From contig JAPOOH010000215.1 in assembly GCA_026713505.1 (NCBI GenBank), positions 1 through 6,168 of the forward strand: 6,168 nucleotides of DNA, in the 5' to 3' direction. Within the stretch, counting starts at the first letter, position 1. Every line of letters starts with the position of its first letter. The notes beneath the pieces are model-generated. The model was not told the DNA's origin, did no database searches, and was given only the letters and a program-made list of their open reading frames with translations. This stretch comes from Chloroflexota bacterium (GTDB lineage Bacteria > Chloroflexota > Dehalococcoidia > Lucifugimonadales > Australimonadaceae). A program made the position numbers and the translations under genes. This document shows, one piece after another, positions 1 through 5,353 of this stretch.

Positions 1-850
1 AGGCGGACACACCGGCGGCGGGCCCCGCCTCGATACTGCCGACTGCGCGCTTGCCCGCGTCCTCCACGCCCAGGACGCCGCCGTAGGCCTGCATGATCAG
101 GAGCCTGTTGGTGAGCCCCTTGTCGCGCAGGAGACCCTGCAGGTTGGCCAGGTACCTGGTGATTGTCGGACCGATGTAGGAGTTCACTACGGTGGTGGCC
201 GTTCGCTCGTATTCCCCGGCGAACGGAGCGGTCTCACTCGAAAGGCTGACGAAGACCCCGGGATACTCACGCCGGATCATCTCCGCCGTTGCACTTTCGT
301 GAATTTCATTCGATACGGACCACAGCAGGCTGACGGCTATGGAGTCCACTCCCTCGTCGACCAGGTCCTTGATGCTCTCCAGGGCTTCTTCCGTGTTGAG
401 TTGGACCAGGACTCTGCCGCTGTGGTCGACGCGCTCCGTTACCTCCCTGACCAGCCTTCTCGGCACGAAAGGATCGGGCTTTCGCAGGGCTGCCTCATGG
501 GCGGCCTCCTCTTCCGGAAGGCCCAGCGTGATGCCGCCCCGCATCATGAGGAAGGCATCCCCGAAGCCCTTGGTGGCGATGATGCCCGTCTTCGCCCCGG
601 TACGTGTGATCAGCGTGTTGTCCGCCACCGTCGACGCGTGGTAGAAGAGCCGCGTCTCGCGCAGGAGCTCCTCTTCGTTGTCCATCCCCAGCGCAAGCGC
701 CACGCTGCGCACTGCCTCCAGCACGCCAACCGCGAAATCGGAAGGGGTGGACGAAGCCTTCCCCAGCGTCAGTGTCCCTTCGTCGTCAACCGCGACGCAG
801 TCGGTGAAGGTGCCTCCGATGTCGACTCCGATGATGTAGCTACGACTCAT
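1..850 (-). CDS. hyuA: Hydantoinase/5-oxoprolinase-type HyuA subunit, N-terminal part
   Basis: Partial gene: 283 codons are present and the rest lies beyond the left edge (the family is usually about 650-700 residues). HyuA-type proteins belong to the ASKHA ATPase fold and, usually with a HyuB partner, open cyclic amides such as hydantoins or 5-oxoproline, or carboxylate ketones, using ATP in the cytoplasm. Seen here: the phosphate-binding DIGGTFTD motif at residues 10-17, the HASTVADNTLITRTGAKTG stretch at about 71-89 followed by IIATKGFGD, and the start of the Hydantoinase_A domain with EAGPAAGV at 274-281. The ATG at 850 has a GAGG Shine-Dalgarno 6 nt upstream, and an in-frame TAG at 886-884 excludes a longer start. 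It follows the substrate-binding protein gene by 90 bp with no terminator-like hairpin between, so co-transcription is likely. The substrate within the superfamily (hydantoin, oxoproline, acetone, N-methylhydantoin) cannot be told from this half. Confidence 0.9.
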   Translation of the reverse strand, partial: MSRSYIIGVDIGGTFTDCVAVDDEGTLTLGKASSTPSDFAVGVLEAVRSVALALGMDNEEELLRETRLFYHASTVADNTLITRTGAKTGIIATKGFGDAFLMMRGGITLGLPEEEAAHEAALRKPDPFVPRRLVREVTERVDHSGRVLVQLNTEEALESIKDLVDEGVDSIAVSLLWSVSNEIHESATAEMIRREYPGVFVSLSSETAPFAGEYERTATTVVNSYIGPTITRYLANLQGLLRDKGLTNRLLIMQAYGGVLGVEDAGKRAVGSIEAGPAAGVSA

Positions 851-940
851 GCCCGTCCTCGTTGGACAAGTGATATCCCTCCACTATGAAGTCGACATCC
901 GGCGAGGCGCGTCGGCTGGGCCGTACTCCTCCTCCCTGCC

Positions 941-2146
941 TCATTGGCCACGAAGCAGCGGCACTATCTGACCGAAGGCGAACGACGTGTAGTTCTCGAA
1001 GTACTTCGAGACGTTCTCGTGTGTCCCGTAGTAGATCGTCGCCCCTTCGGCTTCCAGGCGGGCTATCTCGTTGGCGGTGAAGGTGTCCGGCCGGAATCGG
1101 GATGGCGTCCCGGAGTGCTTCTCGATGATGTCCTGACCCTCGTCCGTGGTCAGGAACACGGCCACGAGCTTCGCCAGGTTGGGATGTTCGCTGTTCTTGG
1201 GCACGGTAGCGTCAACGGCGGTGCCGCTTACGAATTCGCCCAGGGTCGTGTAAGCAACGTTCGCTCCCTTCTCCGCCAGGCGGTCCCAGCTGATCTGACC
1301 GCAGCTGAACGCCATGAAGGCGAACTCGCCTGTCGCAACGCGCTCTTCCTGTCCGCAGCCGATGAGTCCAGCGATCGCGCCGTTGGAAGTCATCACGCGG
1401 ATGGTCTGGAGCGCCTCTTCCCTTCCGAGGACGATCGAGGCCTCGATCCATCCGACCGCATACGGAGTCGTCGCGATCTGCCCCGCGTACTTCGGATCGG
1501 TGAAGTCGGCGAAAGACCGCGGCAGTTCATCCTCGCTGATCAGGTCCTTGTTGTAACCGATGCCGTGGATGGTCCCGCCGACGACGACACAGCAGCCCTC
1601 GGGGCCTATCTCGACGTCCGTCAGGTAGGGTGCGTACGCCTTCCAGTCGACGAGTTCAGCCGCTCCGGCTCCATGGAGCCCGAGCCCTTGCCGCGCGGAC
1701 GCCCCGGTGAACAGGTCGGTCGATGCCGGGCGGCCTGCCTCGTACTCCGATATCAGAGTGGGAAGCAACTGGGACCCGGACGGCCCGGGCGAGGTGTTTA
1801 TCGTGATGTCGATCCCGTACATCGCGTTGACCGCGTCCTGCACCTCTGAGACGAACGCGGCCGAATGCCAGTCTCCGCTCCCGAGCACGTTGAGCTCTCC
1901 CTCCTCAGCGGCGGCGGCGATCAGCTCGTCCAATGGAGACGGGGTAGGGGTGGGAGCGGGCGTGGGCGTTGCAGCGGGTGTAGGGGTAGCCGTAGCCGCA
2001 GGCGGCGGCGTGGGAGTCGCTGGTGGCGGTTGAGTCGCGGTGGGGGTCGGGTCGTCTCCCCCGCAACCGCCAACCAGGCCCATCACCATCAAGGCCGTGA
2101 GGACGACCAGCCAACTGCGAGCGAAACGTAGCTTGAGTGACCGCAT
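941..2146 (-). CDS. ABC transporter substrate-binding lipoprotein (AfuA/family 1 type)
   Basis: Complete 401-residue extracellular solute-binding protein that would capture a ligand outside the membrane for an ABC importer. Residues 1-27 form a lipoprotein signal peptide: basic N-terminus, hydrophobic core from about 12, lipobox VGGC with lipidated Cys28. Residues 33-71 are a Thr/Pro/Ala-rich linker tethering the binding domain. The mature domain starts near 72 (LDELIAAAAEEGELNV). The segment GIGYNKDLI followed by LPRSFADFTDPKYAGQIA (about 195-225) is a hallmark of the Fe(3+)/spermidine/thiamine-type binding proteins (AfuA-like, SBP_bac_6/11). Later GTPSRF and PKNSEHPNLA segments also fit. 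Family members bind iron, polyamines, thiamine, phosphonates or small organic acids, so the ligand is unknown. Four cysteines (185, 186, 264, 282) in the mature domain are unusual for this family. The ATG at 2146 has AAGGAG 8 nt upstream and a strong promoter. No permease or ATPase gene is adjacent; downstream is hyuA. Confidence 0.9.
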   Translation of the reverse strand: MRSLKLRFARSWLVVLTALMVMGLVGGCGGDDPTPTATQPPPATPTPPPAATATPTPAATPTPAPTPTPSPLDELIAAAAEEGELNVLGSGDWHSAAFVSEVQDAVNAMYGIDITINTSPGPSGSQLLPTLISEYEAGRPASTDLFTGASARQGLGLHGAGAAELVDWKAYAPYLTDVEIGPEGCCVVVGGTIHGIGYNKDLISEDELPRSFADFTDPKYAGQIATTPYAVGWIEASIVLGREEALQTIRVMTSNGAIAGLIGCGQEERVATGEFAFMAFSCGQISWDRLAEKGANVAYTTLGEFVSGTAVDATVPKNSEHPNLAKLVAVFLTTDEGQDIIEKHSGTPSRFRPDTFTANEIARLEAEGATIYYGTHENVSKYFENYTSFAFGQIVPLLRGQ

Positions 2147-2154
2147 AGGTGCGA

Positions 2155-2240
2155 CTCCTTATCACCAGGATGCTGGTGGTACGGTGGTCCATCGAGGGCT
2201 CCCGGGTTCCGGCAGCCGCCCTGAGGACTCGCCTCATTGT
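2155..2240 (-). promoter_or_regulatory. Structured 5' leader of the binding-protein gene
   Basis: From the predicted transcription start near 2239 the mRNA leader is about 93 nt and has three possible hairpins. TGAGG/CCTCA pairs across 2236-2222. CCGG/CCGG forms around AAC in the middle, possibly enclosed by AGGGC/GCCCT. The perfect stem CACCAG-CATC-CTGGTG spans 2178-2163 and ends 2 nt before the AAGGAG ribosome binding site (2160-2155). A hairpin so close to the binding site could affect translation. I could not match it to a known riboswitch: TPP consensus elements are absent. Confidence 0.35.
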
Positions 2241-2245
2241 CGCGG

Positions 2246-2275
2246 ATTCTAGTTGCGTCGATTTCTGAGTGTCAA
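2246..2275 (-). promoter_or_regulatory. Sigma70-like promoter of the binding-protein gene
   Basis: On the minus strand a perfect -35 box TTGACA lies at 2275-2270 and a -10 box TAGAAT (5 of 6 matches to consensus) at 2251-2246, with an 18-bp spacer. Transcription would start near 2239, about 93 nt before the ATG at 2146. It sits in the 280-bp gap between the amidohydrolase stop and this gene, so the binding protein and hyuA form a separate transcription unit. Confidence 0.75.
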
Positions 2276-2301
2276 GGAAAGGATGCTTCGCCGAAAGCAT
2301 C
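2274..2301 (-). terminator. Probable terminator after the amidohydrolase gene
   Basis: On the minus strand GATGCTT (2301-2295) and AAGCATC (2288-2282) form a 7-bp stem, 8 bp with a T.G wobble, closing a short CGGC loop. It is followed by CUUUCCUU in the RNA (2281-2274). The U tract is interrupted and the stem has only three G-C pairs, so termination may be partial. It lies about 125 nt after the amidohydrolase stop, and its tail overlaps the -35 box of the next promoter. Confidence 0.5.
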
Positions 2302-2426
2302 TCTCTACCGCTGTTGTTGTTCCCCGAAGCCGTCAGATTACCCGTAAATGCTCCATGTATTCGTTACAGGCAAACGCCCTCGGCAGCCCGCTGTCGAGCG
2401 GTACGGTGGAGGGCTGTCGGCGGCTC

Positions 2427-3569
2427 TTACAACCCGTAGAGCGTGGCGGGGTTCCGGCGGAGCATCTTGTCCACCACGCGCGCATCCACGTCGCCCCGGC
2501 CCGCCATCCGGCGCATCGCGTCGATCTGCGTCGACTGCCCCGTGTGCCCGTAGTCGGTCCCGACCACGAGGCTGTCCTCGCCCGTGTACTCGATGATATG
2601 CGGCAGGTCCTCGTAGACCTCGTACATCAGGTACATGCGGTTGTCGGCGAACACCGTCGGGCTCAGCTCCTTCCCCGCGCCCTCTCGCGGGCCCCGCACG
2701 CGCTGGCGCAGGTCCGTGACCACGTGGGGCGCCCAGCCCGCGCCGGACTCCAGGAACGCCCACCTGAGGCCGGGGAACAGCGACGGCACTTCGCTGAATA
2801 TCAGCGCGTGAGCGCACGCCACCAGCATCAGCTTGAACGACGTGAAGGCCGACTCGCCTGGAGCGCGCCCCAGCACGCTGTTGACCTCCTCGTTCGCGTT
2901 GCCCACATGCAGCACGATCGGCACGTTGAGCCGCTCCGCCGCCTGGTATACCGGGTAGAAGTACGGCTCCGTGACGATGCCCTGCGCCTCGACCGGGCGC
3001 ATGAAGACGCCGCAGGCCCCGTGGGCGACCGACCACTCGAGCTGCGCGATCGCCTCGTCGACCGCCATGAAGGGCAGGGCGGCCGTCCATCGGAGACGGC
3101 CCTCGCTCCCTTGCGTCACGTCCGCCAGCCACCGGTTGTAGCTGCGCGTCAGCGCCGCCTCGACCTCCGGCCGATCAGCGACCCGCCTGATGAAGAACGA
3201 CGTATGCAGCACCTGGATGTCGACGCCGACCTCGTCCATGTGGCGCAGGCGCGCGTCCACGTCGGCCATCTGCGCGGACTCCTCCGGCGTCAGGATCGTG
3301 CGCCCTGAGGTCTTCTCTCGCTCCTCCATCCGGCCCGGTTCCCGGGAGGGGGAGCCGAACCCGCGCACCTGGCCGTCCACCAGCCACCGGGGGCGTTCGC
3401 CGCCCCCGCGGACCGGGGCGACGAGCACCGGCCGGTACCTCTCGTCGGAGGCGTCCATGTACTCCCACGTGCGCTCGGTCTCGATGACGTGGGCGTCGGC
3501 GTCGATCGTGGGGAGCGAGGTCTCCGCTTCCTTCGCCAGCGTCGGTGCATCCTGCTGCTGGGTCGCCAT
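2427..3569 (-). CDS. Amidohydrolase-2 family metal-dependent hydrolase/decarboxylase (COG2159, ACMSD-like)
   Basis: Complete 380-residue TIM-barrel protein of the amidohydrolase-2 family. The family includes 2-amino-3-carboxymuconate-6-semialdehyde decarboxylase, gamma-resorcylate decarboxylase and 4-oxalomesaconate hydratase, which act on aromatic acids or their ring-fission products in the cytoplasm. Seen here: IDADAHVIE at 22-30 (a D-x-H in place of the H-x-H of ACMSD), IVLHVGN with His221, FPGLRWAFLESGAGW at 265-279 (Glu274 where ACMSD has a His), and VGTDYGH with Asp339. The D-x-H-V-x-E and E-S-G-A-G-W forms are typical of a large uncharacterised branch of COG2159. An insert at about 50-95 is charged and Gly/Arg-rich. 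The ATG at 3569 has GGAGG 5 nt upstream. It follows the LigB homologue by 59 bp, so a role processing that enzyme's product, or a related aromatic acid, is plausible but inferred. Decarboxylase, hydratase and hydrolase activities cannot be separated from sequence alone. Confidence 0.9.
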   Translation of the reverse strand: MATQQQDAPTLAKEAETSLPTIDADAHVIETERTWEYMDASDERYRPVLVAPVRGGGERPRWLVDGQVRGFGSPSREPGRMEEREKTSGRTILTPEESAQMADVDARLRHMDEVGVDIQVLHTSFFIRRVADRPEVEAALTRSYNRWLADVTQGSEGRLRWTAALPFMAVDEAIAQLEWSVAHGACGVFMRPVEAQGIVTEPYFYPVYQAAERLNVPIVLHVGNANEEVNSVLGRAPGESAFTSFKLMLVACAHALIFSEVPSLFPGLRWAFLESGAGWAPHVVTDLRQRVRGPREGAGKELSPTVFADNRMYLMYEVYEDLPHIIEYTGEDSLVVGTDYGHTGQSTQIDAMRRMAGRGDVDARVVDKMLRRNPATLYGL

Positions 3570-3581
3570 GCTTCCCTCCCT

Positions 3582-3595
3582 GGCGCCGCGGCGCC
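3582..3595. repeat. 14-bp perfect palindrome between the two catabolic genes
   Basis: GGCGCCGCGGCGCC reads the same on both strands. It lies in the 59-bp gap between the LigB homologue and the amidohydrolase, just before the latter's ribosome binding site. In RNA it could fold into a small GC hairpin that moderates read-through or translation. No U-rich tail follows, so it is not a normal terminator. Chance is possible at this GC content. Confidence 0.4.
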
Positions 3596-3628
3596 TCTCC
3601 AGGCCCGGTACGAGGAGGCTTCAGCCGG

Positions 3629-4531
3629 TCACTCCCACTCGGCGAAGGCCATCGCACAGCCGACGCCGGCCACGTTCCGGTAGCAGGGTTGATAGTCGAT
3701 GACGCGTCCCCTGCTCTCGCTCGTGGCGGCGGCGATGATCCAGTTCCTGATCTCGGATGTACCCCCGACCAGGACGTTGGGGTCCATCGCCGCCATGTAA
3801 TCGATGTCGTGGGCCTCCACCGCTTCCAGGTACTCCCGGTCGATCTGCTCGTCGATCATCGTGTGGGAGAGTCCCCCCGACGCGACGACCACGACGCGCC
3901 GGGAATCGTCGAACGACTCGATGGCCTTCGCGAGCGCGCGTCCGAACTCCACGCACCGCCGCGGTGAGACCGTGGGCGGATAGTAGGTGTTCACCATCAC
4001 CGGCACGATGCGGTACCGGGCGTCGTCGTTCGTCGTGTGGAGCGGCCGCCCGAACGCGTGGCCGAGTCCTTGCTCATGGCGGGTCGCGCTCGACCACGCC
4101 GGGTCGAACCCGGAATCGAGAAGCGAGTCGATGACCCACCGGGCAAGCGGGACGTCGACCTGGTACCGGGTGATCGTGTCGGTGAACTCGTCGCCGAGGT
4201 GGTAGTGCGAGACCCTGGTGCTCGCATCCGCCTCGTCGCCGATGTACACGAGGAACGGCGGCGTGTTGTCCGGGAGCAGGTTCTCCCGCTGGTCGTCGCC
4301 CACGACCACGATCGTGTCGGGCGCGGTCTCGTCGATCCTGGCGCTGACGGTGTCCATCGCCTTGCGGCACGCGTCGTACCGGCGCTGCATCACCGCCTGC
4401 GTGGTCTCCTCCCGCATACCCGGCTTCTCTGCGCCCATGTCGTCGCGCCGGAGGATGTTGGGCCACAGCTCGGGTGGGACATAGAGCTGCGGGCCATGCG
4501 ACATGCCGAACCTGCCCACGATCGTTGCCAT
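3629..4531 (-). CDS. LigB-type class III extradiol dioxygenase homologue with altered metal site
   Basis: Complete 300-residue protein of the LigB/DODA superfamily, whose members use non-haem Fe(II) to cleave catecholic rings such as protocatechuate. Seen here: GMSHGPQL with His12 (equivalent to LigB His12), VPVMVNTYYPPTVSPRRC at about 177-193 (matches the VNxxxPPxxSxxRC core of LigB), VVASGGLSHTM with the catalytic-type His223, TSEIRNWI with Glu260 (third metal ligand), and a His158 in GLGHAF matching the DHG region. The position of the second ligand, His61 of LigB, falls in GDDQRE (78-83) and is Gln81. GDDQ-bearing relatives appear to form a recognisable subgroup, from memory. No LigA-like small subunit is encoded next to it. 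The ATG at 4531 has AGGAGG 5 nt upstream. It is the first gene of a likely two-gene operon with the amidohydrolase. Family membership is secure; oxygenase activity and substrate are not. Confidence 0.88.
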   Translation of the reverse strand: MATIVGRFGMSHGPQLYVPPELWPNILRRDDMGAEKPGMREETTQAVMQRRYDACRKAMDTVSARIDETAPDTIVVVGDDQRENLLPDNTPPFLVYIGDEADASTRVSHYHLGDEFTDTITRYQVDVPLARWVIDSLLDSGFDPAWSSATRHEQGLGHAFGRPLHTTNDDARYRIVPVMVNTYYPPTVSPRRCVEFGRALAKAIESFDDSRRVVVVASGGLSHTMIDEQIDREYLEAVEAHDIDYMAAMDPNVLVGGTSEIRNWIIAAATSESRGRVIDYQPCYRNVAGVGCAMAFAEWE

Positions 4532-4570
4532 CGTCCCCTCCTCTCGCGCGTCCGTCGGAAGGATGCCGCC

Positions 4571-4603
4571 ATTCTAGCCGAGCCGGGCCGCAACTGCCCT
4601 CAA
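4571..4603 (-). promoter_or_regulatory. Possible promoter of the LigB-homologue/amidohydrolase operon
   Basis: A TAGAAT hexamer on the minus strand at 4576-4571, identical to the -10 box of the binding-protein promoter, would start transcription near 4564, about 33 nt before the ATG. The best -35 candidate is TTGAGG at 4603-4598, but the spacer of 21 bp is too long for a standard sigma70 promoter. It may depend on an activator or be a chance match. Confidence 0.35.
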
Positions 4604-4613
4604 GCCCGCCCGC

Positions 4614-4651
4614 GCCTCCGGCGCGCGCGCAACGCGGCGGGACGCGGAGGC
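4614..4651. repeat. Long-loop inverted repeat with GC-alternating tract
   Basis: GCCTCCG (4614-4620) is complementary to CGGAGGC (4645-4651), a 7-bp stem with a 24-nt loop. The loop begins with five GC dinucleotides (4621-4630), an alternating purine-pyrimidine run of the kind that can adopt Z-DNA. It borders the REP-like cluster and may be part of it. Confidence 0.35.
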
Positions 4652-4659
4652 AGGGCCTT

Positions 4660-4728
4660 GTCATGTTGAGCGGAGCCGGAGGCGCAGTCCGCGCTTCAGC
4701 GGGCAACATCCTCTCGGGGGCGTCCCCG
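4660..4728. repeat. REP-like palindromic intergenic element A
   Basis: The TCATGTTGAGCGGAGCC stretch resembles dispersed 'GTCATGCTGAGC...' intergenic repeats seen in many environmental bacterial genomes. ATGTTG (4663-4668) pairs with CAACAT (4704-4709), and CGGGG/CCCCG (4715-4719 with 4724-4728) forms a second hairpin. There is no coding signal. Copy number elsewhere in the genome cannot be judged from one window. Confidence 0.5.
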
Positions 4729-4730
4729 TC

Positions 4731-4750
4731 GTTCCTGCGAAGGCAGGAAC
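4731..4750. repeat. Perfect 8-bp-stem hairpin, REP-like element B
   Basis: GTTCCTGC (4731-4738) and GCAGGAAC (4743-4750) form a perfect 8-bp stem around the tetraloop GAAG. This 'TTCCTGCGAAGGCAGGAA' type is a familiar dispersed palindrome in bacterial intergenic DNA, often near 'GGAATCC...'-type elements. It sits directly beside two other palindromes, which suggests a composite mosaic repeat. Confidence 0.6.
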
Positions 4751-4756
4751 CCCGCC

Positions 4757-4809
4757 CCCTTCACCTCTCCCTCAGGGAGAGGTAGACGCGCCTGCGCGTC
4801 GGGTGAGGG
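4757..4809. repeat. Composite palindrome with a three-way-junction fold, REP-like element C
   Basis: Two adjacent hairpins, ACCTCTCCC-TCA-GGGAGAGGT (4763-4783) and GACGCG-CCTG-CGCGTC (4785-4800), are bracketed by CCCTTCACC (4757-4765) and GGTGAGGG (4802-4809), which pair with one mismatch. The outer arm shares three bases with the first hairpin. This matches the common 'CCCTCACCTCTCCC...GGGAGAGG...GGTGAGGG' class of intergenic repeats. It may act as a bidirectional terminator or RNA-stabilising element, or simply be a mobile palindrome. Confidence 0.6.
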
Positions 4810-4850
4810 CCCCCCACGCCCCTCCCGCTCGCAAGTCTGAACACTTCACC

Positions 4851-4871
4851 CATCCTGTGCATCGATGTGAG
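4851..4871. repeat. 21-bp direct repeat, copy 1
   Basis: Begins CATCCTGTGCATCG and ends ATGTGAG. It matches 5257-5277 in the same orientation at 19 of 21 positions, the differences being G to C at 4859 and 4864. Both copies are followed within a few bases by ATTC. The spacing between copies is 406 bp. Confidence 0.6.
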
Positions 4872-5190
4872 ATTCCTGACAACCGCCCCTTTCGCGGTCG
4901 CCCATGCACCCCGTACGCTGGTTGAATGACCGTCTTGTCGGCAGCACCCCTGAACTGCGCTTATGGTTCACGGCCCAGCTATGCAGGCGGTTTATGGCTT
5001 GCATGCGCACACCCCTTCCGTCCGCGGATCTTGGAGTCTTGACGCGGGGAGCAGGCCACGGCCTTGCCGATCAAGATCTGAAGATCAGAATACCCCTCCC
5101 ACGCACTCGTAAGGCACAGATATTGAATCGGAACTTGAACAACACCCTGGGAATGCATGGGGATCGGGGCACGGCGGAGATCGGGACTCC

Positions 5191-5217
5191 CTGGACTCCA
5201 GCTTCCGTTGGAGTGAC
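5191..5217. repeat. REP-like hairpin element D
   Basis: ACTCCAGC (5195-5202) and GTTGGAGT (5207-5214) pair over 8 bp, including one G.T pair, around the loop TTCC. The form CTGGACTCCAGC...GGAGTGACG belongs to the well-known 'CTGGATTCC...GGAATGACG' class of dispersed palindromes. Translated, it yields the 'TPxSVGVT' peptide often mis-annotated in repeat regions. Confidence 0.6.
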
Positions 5218-5256
5218 GAGACCCCCGGGATGGAGGATGAAGTTGAGAGTGGTCCC

Positions 5257-5277
5257 CATCCTGTCCATCCATGTGAG
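5257..5277. repeat. 21-bp direct repeat, copy 2
   Basis: Second copy of the repeat at 4851-4871 (19 of 21 identical), starting CATCCTGTCCATCC and ending ATGTGAG. It lies 76 bp before the leuS start. The pair could be the ends of a small decayed insertion or two members of a dispersed repeat family. Confidence 0.6.
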
Positions 5278-5353
5278 TATTCGGCCTTCTCCCCACGCCT
5301 GAACAGGTATCAGTTACACTGCTACTCCACAGTCCCGCTACCGGAGCGACCGT

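Larger units (their letters stand above)
4810..5340. other. Non-coding spacer upstream of leuS
   Basis: About 530 bp without a gene I can support. Open frames here (for example a plus-strand frame at 4904-5302 and a minus-strand frame at 5662-4979) lack family signatures, lack convincing ribosome binding sites and run through palindromic repeats. The latter also overlaps the start of leuS. Base composition is less GC-extreme than in the genes. It contains a 21-bp direct-repeat pair and one hairpin repeat (listed separately) and three GATC sites within 18 bp at 5069-5086. I see no tRNA, T-box or clear leuS promoter. It could be the remnant of a decayed gene or an element assembled from repeats. 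Confidence 0.6.

Noticed and set aside
299..889. Plus-strand frame of 196 residues at the left end
   Set aside because: Antisense to hyuA, whose DIGGTFTD and later motifs are unambiguous.
944..1849. Long plus-strand open frame (301 residues) opposite the binding-protein gene
   Set aside because: Antisense shadow of a clearly recognised gene in GC-rich DNA; Arg/Gly/Val-rich product with no family signature.
2253..3308. Plus-strand open frame of 351 residues opposite the amidohydrolase
   Set aside because: Arg/His/Pro-rich antisense translation; the minus-strand frame has conserved catalytic motifs and a strong ribosome binding site.
3629..4531. Naming the dioxygenase homologue ligB (protocatechuate 4,5-dioxygenase)
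   Set aside because: One metal ligand is changed, the LigA partner is absent and the neighbouring genes do not complete the pathway, so only the family call is safe.
4037..4669. Plus-strand open frame of 210 residues opposite the LigB homologue
   Set aside because: Antisense shadow running into the repeat cluster; no recognisable domain.
4614..4809. Possible CRISPR array
   Set aside because: The repeats are different palindromes without regular spacing or spacers.
4904..5302. Plus-strand frame of 132 residues in the spacer
   Set aside because: No Shine-Dalgarno or family motif, and part of it is the translation of a palindromic repeat (TPASVGVT-like peptide), a known source of false genes.
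4810..5353. T-box leader or tRNA upstream of leuS
   Set aside because: No TGGNACCGCG-type antiterminator sequence, no T-loop GGTTCRA motif and no acceptor-stem pairing found.
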